NCBI GenBank assembly: GCA_004376385.1
Contig: SOJY01000241.1
Coordinates: 1-6,841 of the forward strand
Direction of reading: 5' to 3'
Origin: Candidatus Bathyarchaeum sp.
Lineage (GTDB): Archaea > Thermoproteota > Bathyarchaeia > Bathyarchaeales > Bathyarchaeaceae
DNA: 6,841 nucleotides
The notes under the pieces were generated by a model. It was not told where the DNA came from, did no database searches, and saw nothing but the letters and a program-made list of their open reading frames with translations. Within the stretch, counting starts at the first letter, position 1; each line of letters begins with the position of its first letter. The position numbers were made by a program, and so were the translations under genes. Of this stretch, positions 1-5,428 are shown piece by piece.

Positions 1-12
1 ATTGTTTGTTGT

Positions 13-993
13 TTAGATTTGGGTCATCTCTTCGATTGGAATGAAGCAGTGGGGAGCAAATGTGACAACCTGTTCTCCTTCCTCTACCATGGCTGCTCCG
101 GGGACGATACCGCCAACCATGCATATGCCGAATCTGTCCATGCCTACAGGTACTCCAAGAACTGGCTCGTTGGGTTCTCCCAAAACCAGAACTCCTCCCC
201 ATCCCTTCTTCTGCTGGTTTTCGAGAATCTTCACTGTTTTATCTCTTGCTTCAGAAGGTATCTCCCTCAGCGTTGCCAGTAACATGCCTGAGCCGGTTTT
301 CAAAATCCTTGAGATGGATGTCATCTTCATGTAGACGAACACGTCTAGGGGAGGTATGGTGGTTCCTTCATATGAGATTATTTCCACGAATCGGATGGGT
401 TTGCGGTTTACTACTTGAACGAGACCGCCATATTTGAAGAACAAAGGGATTCCAGAGTGGATTAGGATGCTGTCCAGAGTTAAGTTGCAAACTGTGAAAA
501 GAGCAAATTTTCCCTTAGGGACAGATATGTCGCAGTATTCCTCGTTCTCATTCAACACCTTGATGTATGGCGCTGATAAAAGATTCATGCTCTGGAGAGC
601 CTTCATTGTATCCACTGTTTTATCATGAAGACTGTTGTCAAGCAGTGATACATTAGCGACGACTGTTCCTGAGTCTACGGTGGGGTCGTAGGTCGCTGAA
701 TAGGCTAGGGACATGAAACGGGTTGTGGTGAAACCGAGCCTCTGGGTGGCGAGGGATCTACTCAGTTCTTCCAGACCATGTTGTGTTATTGTTCTTCCTC
801 TTCTATCGTGCCCCAACACAAAGCCCTTTGCCTCCAACAGCTGAAGGTGATATCTTACAGTTCTCTCACTGAGAAGAAAGCCTCTTTTTCTTAACTCCCG
901 CTTGAGTAAAGTCGAACCCACGGGGCTATCAAACTCGCTCAAAATTCTCAATATTTCGATCTCTTTTCTGACGCTTTCGTTGCCCTGCGACAT
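13..993 (-). CDS. NrpR-like transcriptional regulator (winged helix + single DUF128 domain)
   Basis: Likely a DNA-binding regulator of the NrpR family, whose methanogen members repress nitrogen-fixation and ammonia-assimilation genes and respond to 2-oxoglutarate. Residues about 9-80 form a winged helix-turn-helix of the RNase R-associated type (EIEILRIL near the N-terminus, recognition helix around SERTVRYHLQLLE, wing around HDRRGRTIT). From about residue 86 to the end is one DUF128/NrpR effector domain, with the start RLGFTTTRF, then ATYDP, and the C-terminal glycine-rich stretch VGMDRFGICMVGG followed by PGAA and EEG. Some family members have two DUF128 copies; this one has one, so it may work as a homodimer. 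I chose the ATG at 993 because an AGGAAG Shine-Dalgarno-like stretch precedes it; an in-frame GTG at 1011 would add six residues. It lies downstream of the radical SAM gene in the same direction with no T-run between them. The family call is strong; the target genes and effector here are not known. Confidence 0.82.
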   Translation of the reverse strand: MSQGNESVRKEIEILRILSEFDSPVGSTLLKRELRKRGFLLSERTVRYHLQLLEAKGFVLGHDRRGRTITQHGLEELSRSLATQRLGFTTTRFMSLAYSATYDPTVDSGTVVANVSLLDNSLHDKTVDTMKALQSMNLLSAPYIKVLNENEEYCDISVPKGKFALFTVCNLTLDSILIHSGIPLFFKYGGLVQVVNRKPIRFVEIISYEGTTIPPLDVFVYMKMTSISRILKTGSGMLLATLREIPSEARDKTVKILENQQKKGWGGVLVLGEPNEPVLGVPVGMDRFGICMVGGIVPGAAMVEEGEQVVTFAPHCFIPIEEMTQI

Positions 994-1033
994 CAATGTA
1001 TCTTCCTGCACGAAATATTATTCTATCTAACTA

Positions 1034-1042
1034 GTATTTTAC
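1034..1042 (-). promoter_or_regulatory. Possible TATA box of the NrpR-like gene
   Basis: On the minus strand the 42-bp gap after the radical SAM stop codon contains GTAAAATAC. Its centre lies about 27 bp before position 1011, which would give a transcript starting near 1011 and a leader of about 18 nt carrying the AGGAAG motif before the ATG at 993. It may add an internal promoter to an operon rather than mark a separate unit. The match is weak. Confidence 0.35.
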
Positions 1043-1053
1043 TTATCAGTTTT

Positions 1054-2487
1054 TCATTTTTCGTCTCGTCTGATGGCTTTACTCAAGGTCTCAATTAATT
1101 GGGGAAAACCAACAATGTTCTGTAGGGCAGCGCCTATCCTGAAGCTACTCTTTGAAGTTCTCAACATCTCGGTCAACAACTGTTTGGGATTCAGATAGAA
1201 TGCTCGGAAATACTCGAATATTAGGTTCCTTACTTCTTCGTAGGGAACAGGAGTTGGCACATCTCTGGGGATACAGATTTCATCTTCCCACTGTTCTTCC
1301 TCATTAAGGAGACCCTTTGCTACCAGATCATTCCATATGTCCGTTCCAGTCTGAGCACCTAAAATGTTGACGTCAGGCACATCGATGTCTAATTTGTTTG
1401 CGAACTGTAACGTATTTATGACCTCACGCTGGGTTTCGTCAGGAGCGCCCACAATAAAGGAACCCACAATTATGTCTGTACCCGCCTTTCTAGCCTTCCG
1501 GACTGCTTTCTCGGACTGTTCGGGCGTGATACCCTTATTGTAATAATCCAGAATCCTTTGGTTGCCGCTTTCTATCCCAAAGAAGATGCATCTGCATCCG
1601 GCATTCACCATCTCTCTGAACATGTCGTAGCTGACGTGATCCACTCGCGAGTCGCAGAACCACTCGATGTCCATTCCCGCCTTCTTGATGCTTCGGCAAA
1701 GCTTTGACACTCTCTGGGCATCGAGAGTAAAGTTGTCGTCTGCAAAGAGAAATTGCTCATAACCCTCACTCTGCAGATACTCTAATTCTGCCATAACGTT
1801 TTCAACTGATCTGGGTCTCCAAGCGCTCCGAGTGAACTTTCTGATTCCGCAGAAACTGCAATTGAAGGGACACCCACGGGATGAGAGGATGGTAGTGAAC
1901 TTTTTGGTGTTTATTTTGGCGCCAAAAATCACTGAATCATATCCGACCCCTGCAAGGTTGCGGTCAGGGAAAGGAAGAGCGTCCACATCTTTGTTCAATG
2001 GTTTATCAGGGTTTGAGACTATTCTGCCATTTTTTCTGAAGGTGACGCCCTCAACTTTGTCGAGGTCTCTCTGCTTTTCTAGACACTGTACGATCTCGAG
2101 GTTTGTGTGTTCGCCTTCTCCCCTAACTACAATGTCCACAAAAGGATATTTCTCTAGAATTCTCTCAGCGTTGAATGTTGAGTGATGGCTCCCAAAAACT
2201 ACTGTGATGTTGGGGTTTTCTGCTTTAACTCGTTCAGCAAGCTTTGGTGCCTCCTTCGCGGCGCTGAGCAAAACTGAGAAGCCCACGATGTCGGGGTCTT
2301 CTTTTTTCACCCAATTCGCTGCTTGATCTAAAGAGAAACGTTTCGCAGGTTGGTCGAGAACAGAAACCTCAACTCCGCCCGCTGTTAAGACTCCAGCACA
2401 ATATAGAATTCCCAGGGGGGGCCAAGCTGTTGGAACCATATACATTGATTCTGAAGGGGGGCTTGGATTTATGAACGAGAACTTCAT
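1054..2487 (-). CDS. B12-binding-domain radical SAM protein
   Basis: A 477-residue enzyme with the usual layout of cobalamin-binding-type radical SAM proteins. Residues about 1-145 form a Rossmann-like B12-binding domain (NPSPP near the start, PPLGILYCAGVL, DIVGFSVL at 66-73, FGSHHST at 98-104, VVRGEGE at 120-126). It lacks the DxHxxG cobalt-ligating histidine motif, which is common in this class. The radical SAM barrel follows from about 195, with the [4Fe-4S] cysteines C206, C210 and C213 in RGCPFNCSFCG, then FLFADDNFT (246-254) and FFGIESGNQRIL (302-313), typical of the Elp3/MiaB/NifB-type core. About 100 further residues are mostly helical and could form a substrate domain. Relatives include methyltransferases and ring- or bond-forming enzymes of tetrapyrrole, lipid and natural-product pathways; I cannot assign a substrate. 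The ATG at 2487 is well placed behind a TATA box, suggesting an almost leaderless mRNA. It probably shares a transcript with the NrpR-like gene. Confidence 0.88.
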   Translation of the reverse strand: MKFSFINPSPPSESMYMVPTAWPPLGILYCAGVLTAGGVEVSVLDQPAKRFSLDQAANWVKKEDPDIVGFSVLLSAAKEAPKLAERVKAENPNITVVFGSHHSTFNAERILEKYPFVDIVVRGEGEHTNLEIVQCLEKQRDLDKVEGVTFRKNGRIVSNPDKPLNKDVDALPFPDRNLAGVGYDSVIFGAKINTKKFTTILSSRGCPFNCSFCGIRKFTRSAWRPRSVENVMAELEYLQSEGYEQFLFADDNFTLDAQRVSKLCRSIKKAGMDIEWFCDSRVDHVSYDMFREMVNAGCRCIFFGIESGNQRILDYYNKGITPEQSEKAVRKARKAGTDIIVGSFIVGAPDETQREVINTLQFANKLDIDVPDVNILGAQTGTDIWNDLVAKGLLNEEEQWEDEICIPRDVPTPVPYEEVRNLIFEYFRAFYLNPKQLLTEMLRTSKSSFRIGAALQNIVGFPQLIETLSKAIRRDEK

Positions 2488-2504
2488 CTCTTATCGCGTT
2501 TAGT

Positions 2505-2515
2505 TATTTTATAAA
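2505..2515 (-). promoter_or_regulatory. TATA box of the radical SAM (–nrpR-like) unit
   Basis: The minus strand reads TTTATAAAATA, a strong archaeal TATA element. Its centre is about 23 bp before the ATG at 2487, so transcription should begin at or within a few bases of the start codon. No Shine-Dalgarno motif is visible between them (AACGCGATAAGAG), in keeping with leaderless translation. Confidence 0.65.
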
Positions 2516-2582
2516 TCAAGTAAGATAAGTTTTGTCAAACGTTTCAGTAAACGATTTTCCCCAAGTTAAATGATGAACTGTG

Positions 2583-2663
2583 ATTCTAACGTTCATGTGG
2601 CTTGTGTTGGCATTGTTCAGGTTATTCTGGGTTTGAATGTAATAGAAATGCTAACGTTAGAAT
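2583..2663. repeat. 11-bp perfect inverted repeat, 59-bp spacer
   Basis: ATTCTAACGTT at 2583-2593 is the exact reverse complement of AACGTTAGAAT at 2653-2663. The right arm lies in a 10-bp palindrome, CTAACGTTAG (2651-2660), and the left arm contains nine of those ten positions. It can therefore be read as two copies of one dyad operator (about 65 bp apart) or as the stem of a long hairpin if transcribed. Function unknown. Confidence 0.6.
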
Positions 2664-2816
2664 TGTTGTTATACCCCTTAATTGCCTAGCAAACCAACTT
2701 CTTAGGGATATAGTTCATATTTCGTTGTTTGCTTTCGACGTTTTTTCGGTTTTTACAGAAACTGGTGATTGTGTATCGTTTTATTGGTCTGTTTTTCAAT
2801 AAATAGTCAGAGATAG

Positions 2817-2836
2817 AATATGACATACGTCATATT
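2817..2836. promoter_or_regulatory. Palindromic candidate operator at the tfb promoter
   Basis: AATATGAC-ATAC-GTCATATT is a perfect inverted repeat with 8-bp arms and a 4-bp spacer. Its right arm runs into the probable TATA box of tfb (2835-2842) and covers the usual BRE position, the classic site for a repressor that blocks TBP/TFB loading. The binding protein is unknown. Confidence 0.55.
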
Positions 2837-2842
2837 TAAATA
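2835..2842 (+). promoter_or_regulatory. Probable TATA box of tfb
   Basis: TTTAAATA sits in the fully symmetric ATATTTAAATAT (2832-2843). Its centre at about 2838 predicts transcription from about 2862-2866 and a leader of roughly 27 nt. A second, weaker candidate, TTAAATAA at 2867-2874, would give an almost leaderless transcript but lies only about 21 bp from the GTG, closer than usual. Confidence 0.5.
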
Positions 2843-2851
2843 TTACCTTCG

Positions 2852-2881
2852 CCACAGTGTAAGTGGTTAAATAAACTGTGG
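2852..2881 (+). repeat. 7-bp inverted repeat just upstream of the tfb start
   Basis: CCACAGT (2852-2858) and ACTGTGG (2875-2881) are perfect complements around a 16-nt loop that contains TTAAATAA. It ends 10 nt before the GTG start. It could be a second operator over the downstream TATA candidate or, if transcription starts upstream of it, a leader hairpin limiting access to the start codon. Confidence 0.45.
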
Positions 2882-2891
2882 ATGAAAGAAC

Positions 2892-3800
2892 GTGACAAAG
2901 CAGATAGTTACCATCAGGTGCCCCGAATGTGGGAGCACAAACTTGGTTTTAGATTCAGAGATGGGAGAATACGTCTGCCGCCGTTGCGGTCTAGTCCTCG
3001 AAGAGGACATCCCAAGCCAAGAAGCTGAATGGAGAGCCTTCACTCCTCAAGAAAGAGACGCCAGAGCAAGAGCAGGCACCCCAACCAACTACTCCCATTA
3101 TGACAAAGGCTTATCCACGGTAATCCGAGTGGAAAAAGACGCCCTCGGTCGTCCTCTATCACCCAAAGTCAAACAACAGATGTGGCGCCTCAGAAGATGG
3201 CAAACACGCTCAAAAGTCCACGCATCCCAAAGCAGAAACCTTATGCTAGCCATGAGCGAACTCCAACGCCTCTCCGACATACTTCACATGCCCTCATCAG
3301 TGCACGACATGGCTGCGATAATATACAGAAAAACTTTGAACAAAGGCTTAGTTCGGGGACGCAGCATCGAAGGAATGGTAGCTGGAGCCCTATACGCGGC
3401 TGTTAGATTCACCAAGGTTCCTAGAACTCTAAAAGAGATCGCAGAAGCCAGCCAGCGAACCCAAAAAGAGATAGCACGATCTTACAGCGTGATAGTTAGA
3501 AACTTGGACATGAGGATGCCCGTAGACGATCCGACATACTACGTTACAAAGATAGCTGAGAAAGCCAAGGTCTCCAGCGATGTTGAGGGATTAGCCATTA
3601 ACCTGATAAGAGAAGCTAAAAGGAGATACGCTACCACAGGGAAAGACCCTTCAGGATTAGCAGCTGCAATCATTTACCTTTCAGCAAGAATGTTGAAAGA
3701 GAAGGTAACGCAGGCCCACCTTGCCAAAGCGGCAAACGTAACTGAAGTTACTGTTAGAAACAGAAAGCGAGATTTAATGAAGAGCCTTAACCTGAAATGA
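2892..3800 (+). CDS. tfb: Transcription initiation factor B (TFB, archaeal TFIIB)
   Basis: TFB binds the TBP-TATA complex and the BRE element, recruits RNA polymerase and helps set the start site. All expected parts are present in 302 residues, the normal family length. A zinc ribbon uses C10, C13, C29 and C32 (CPEC, CRRC). The B-reader/B-linker region follows at about 45-80 (EWRAFTPQERDARARAG, then DKGLSTVI). Two cyclin-like repeats cover about 115-205 and 213-300, and the last carries the BRE-contacting helix-turn-helix around VTEVTVRNRKRDL (283-295). The start is GTG at 2892: an in-frame TGA lies at 2883-2885 and no other start codon intervenes. The gene stands alone, with its own palindrome-rich promoter and an oligo-T terminator. 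Many archaea carry several tfb copies; whether this is the main or an alternative factor cannot be told from this window, though no key residue looks lost. Confidence 0.97.
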   Translation: MTKQIVTIRCPECGSTNLVLDSEMGEYVCRRCGLVLEEDIPSQEAEWRAFTPQERDARARAGTPTNYSHYDKGLSTVIRVEKDALGRPLSPKVKQQMWRLRRWQTRSKVHASQSRNLMLAMSELQRLSDILHMPSSVHDMAAIIYRKTLNKGLVRGRSIEGMVAGALYAAVRFTKVPRTLKEIAEASQRTQKEIARSYSVIVRNLDMRMPVDDPTYYVTKIAEKAKVSSDVEGLAINLIREAKRRYATTGKDPSGLAAAIIYLSARMLKEKVTQAHLAKAANVTEVTVRNRKRDLMKSLNLK

Positions 3801-3830
3801 CAATAATTTCGAATCTTCTGGGCATCTGAA

Positions 3831-3842
3831 TATTTTTTTCTT
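3831..3842 (+). terminator. Oligo-T terminator of tfb
   Basis: TATTTTTTTCTT, including seven consecutive T residues at 3833-3839, begins 30 bp after the tfb stop codon. Archaeal RNA polymerase typically terminates at such T-runs without needing a hairpin. Confidence 0.6.
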
Positions 3843-3948
3843 GATGCGCCTAAATGCGATAAAAGACTGATTTAGCGGAGGCAATAGAAGTAACAAATGT
3901 AAGTGTTCAACAAAAGCATTTAGAGCAAATGGTCTGTATATCTGGTTA

Positions 3949-3972
3949 GTTTTTTGTTTCTACCTTTTTTCT
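3949..3972 (+). terminator. Second T-rich tract, possible terminator
   Basis: Six T residues at 3950-3955, three more at 3957-3959 and six at 3965-3970 form a typical archaeal multi-T terminator. It lies too far from tfb to be its primary terminator and may be a backup, or may end a short RNA starting near 3888. Confidence 0.4.
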
Positions 3973-4001
3973 AGATTGCCAGAAAATGTTGGACAAAAAG
4001 C

Positions 4002-4009
4002 CTTTAAGG
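4002..4009 (+). promoter_or_regulatory. Possible mgtE promoter
   Basis: CTTTAAGG is preceded by a purine-rich CAAAAAG that could serve as a BRE. If used, it predicts a transcript starting around 4030 and a leader of about 150 nt, long for an archaeal mRNA. The TATA match is only fair. Confidence 0.35.
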
Positions 4010-4075
4010 GTTATTGTTGAGTTTATGTTGTAATAGGAGCGACAGAAAGCTGTGTTAACGTTACGGAGGACTACC

Positions 4076-4091
4076 GATCCAGAAATGGATC
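4076..4091 (+). repeat. GAAA-capped hairpin in the mgtE leader
   Basis: GATCCA-GAAA-TGGATC gives a perfect 6-bp stem closed by a GNRA-type tetraloop. It lies about 100 nt upstream of the mgtE start and just after GGAGGA (4065-4070), so it may belong to a folded leader. No known riboswitch class was recognised. Confidence 0.45.
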
Positions 4092-4187
4092 AAGAACTCT
4101 ACACACTCGGCTGTATGCTTCATATCACTACAAAGGACATGACAACAAAACGCGGGAGGCTAAGCTGGATGGACGGAAGTGAATGCG

Positions 4188-5411
4188 ATGACGGAGACCA
4201 ACATAGCTGGAACTCTGTCCAGAAAGATGCTGAAAACCAGTCTAGGTCAGTCCCTACTATCTTTATCATTTGATATAGTTGGATTGCTAACTGGAATCCT
4301 GCTTGTTCTATATTTTGGTGTCCTTTCCATCAACGAGGCTCCATGGGCAATATTCCTTTTTCCGGGAATTCTGAGCGTCAGAGGTGCCGTAGGCGGTCTC
4401 TTTAGTGGGCACCTAGGAACTGGATTGCATTTGGGAACCATCAAAGCCACTTTTACCAAAAACACGAAGGACTTCCAAACACTTCTCCGTGTGATCATTA
4501 CGTTAGCTCTTGTAAGCGGCGTCAGCGTGGGAACCGGAACTTGGATATTCGGTGTGTTTCTCTGGAATGCTACCATAATAGATTTTATTCCGTTACTAGC
4601 GGTGATTATTTCAACAATGGCGTTGTCGGTGGTGTTTGTTTCTCCCTTAACAATGGTGTTTTCTGTTTTTTCTTTCAGGCGAGGGCTGGATCCAGACATC
4701 GTTGTGTATCCGATAACTTCTCCAGTGTCTGACATAATTAACACGGGCTGTTACGTCCTCAGTCTGGGCTTATTCTTTCTGTTCGGTTCATTTGGACGAT
4801 ATTTGATTTGGATACTGGACATAATTTTCATTTCTTTTGTGGTCTACATTCTGATCAAAAACATTGGTGAAGCAAAATTTGTCGAAACAATTAGAGAATT
4901 TCTTTTGACTCTCGTGTTTGTGACATTGATTGTTAATGTTACAGGGTCTTTGCTTGGCAAGATCAGCGGGATAACTGGTTGGAGGAAGATATATTCTGTA
5001 TATCCTGCCATAATCGCAACTGTTGGAGGAGTAGGCTCAATAATAGGCTCAACAGCAACCACAAAACTCGCATTAGGATTGATTAAGCCCTCGTTTTCCT
5101 CCATAAAGCAGCACATAAACGAGATAGGTGGAGCATGGTTAGCGTCGATAATTATGTTCATAGTCTACGTGATTTTATCCTCAGTTATTAGTGGTACAAC
5201 AGCACTAGTCGACCTGCTGAATTTCACGGGTCAACTATTAATCACAAACGTCCTCGCCGTCTCAGTTATGATTTTGATTGCCTATGCCGTGGCAATTTAC
5301 ACGTTCAGACGCGGTTGGAACCCAGATAACTTCGTAATCCCCATAGAAAGCGCCCTAGCAGACACCGTGACAACCGCTGCTGTTCTCGTAGCACTGGCGC
5401 TTATCGTCTGA
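4188..5411 (+). CDS. SLC41-like MgtE divalent-cation transporter (two MgtE membrane domains, no CBS)
   Basis: A 407-residue membrane protein, probably moving Mg2+ (possibly another divalent cation) across the cell membrane. About eleven hydrophobic segments are visible, arranged as two repeats of the MgtE membrane domain. Repeat 1 has PGILSVRGAVGG at 59-70 and DPDIVVYPITSPVSD ending at D182. Repeat 2 has PAIIATVGGVGS at 273-284 and NPDNFVIPIESALAD ending at D392. These aspartates match by motif the pore Mg2+ ligand of bacterial MgtE. Fusing two domains in one chain resembles eukaryotic SLC41; bacterial MgtE instead has one domain and dimerises. The cytosolic N and CBS sensor domains of bacterial MgtE are absent, so sensing may fall to the neighbouring PhoU/TrkA-C proteins. 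I prefer the ATG at 4188, led by GGAAGTGA; a GTG at 4179 would add three residues. The gene ends 15 bp from the convergent PhoU/TrkA-C pair. Confidence 0.88.
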   Translation: MTETNIAGTLSRKMLKTSLGQSLLSLSFDIVGLLTGILLVLYFGVLSINEAPWAIFLFPGILSVRGAVGGLFSGHLGTGLHLGTIKATFTKNTKDFQTLLRVIITLALVSGVSVGTGTWIFGVFLWNATIIDFIPLLAVIISTMALSVVFVSPLTMVFSVFSFRRGLDPDIVVYPITSPVSDIINTGCYVLSLGLFFLFGSFGRYLIWILDIIFISFVVYILIKNIGEAKFVETIREFLLTLVFVTLIVNVTGSLLGKISGITGWRKIYSVYPAIIATVGGVGSIIGSTATTKLALGLIKPSFSSIKQHINEIGGAWLASIIMFIVYVILSSVISGTTALVDLLNFTGQLLITNVLAVSVMILIAYAVAIYTFRRGWNPDNFVIPIESALADTVTTAAVLVALALIV

Positions 5412-5423
5412 AAGCCAGAACCG

Positions 5424-5428
5424 TTTTT
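5424..5428 (+). terminator. Short T-run in the convergent gap
   Basis: Five T residues follow the mgtE stop codon by 12 bp. The last two overlap the complement of the stop codon of the convergent gene, so mgtE transcripts probably end inside or opposite that gene. Confidence 0.35.

Larger units (their letters stand above)
2488..2891. other. Divergent intergenic region between the radical SAM gene and tfb
   Basis: This 404-bp stretch holds outward promoters for both flanking genes and an unusual density of palindromes: AAACGTTT at 2537-2544, CGTTT-CAGT-AAACG at 2540-2553, an 11-bp inverted repeat at 2583-2593/2653-2663, a 20-bp palindrome at 2817-2836 and a 7-bp inverted repeat at 2852-2858/2875-2881. 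A 66-codon open frame on the plus strand (2602-2802) has no recognisable protein character and I do not consider it a gene. I saw no tRNA signature. A box C-like ATGATGA at 2570-2576 has no matching box D (CTGA) downstream. Confidence 0.7.
3801..4187. other. Intergenic region and leader between tfb and mgtE
   Basis: This stretch of nearly 390 bp has no convincing protein gene. In order it holds the tfb terminator, a TATA-like GATAAAAG (3858-3865) followed about 90 bp later by further T-runs (a possible short transcription unit), the weak mgtE promoter candidate (4002-4009), and a leader of roughly 150 nt with a hairpin at 4076-4091 and two purine-rich ribosome-binding-like motifs, GGAGGA (4065-4070) and GGGAGG (4154-4159). 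Confidence 0.55.

Noticed and set aside
1832..2185. 117-codon plus-strand open frame opposite the radical SAM gene
   Set aside because: It is antisense to the conserved radical SAM core, has no start signal, and no domain is recognised.
2570..2576. ATGATGA resembling box C of a C/D-box guide RNA
   Set aside because: No CTGA box D or D' occurs at a suitable distance downstream, and no C' box was seen.
2602..2802. 66-codon plus-strand open frame in the divergent intergenic region
   Set aside because: The composition is unlike its neighbours, there is no convincing ribosome-binding site or domain pattern, and it lies amid promoter-type repeats.
2488..2891. Methanogen-type NrpR operators (GGAA-N6-TTCC or similar) near the regulator
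   Set aside because: I looked through the intergenic regions and found no clear match, so autoregulation through that classic site is not supported.
4247..4744. 165-codon minus-strand open frame inside mgtE
   Set aside because: It lies antisense to the well-supported transporter and shows no protein family pattern; it is a by-product of mgtE codon composition.
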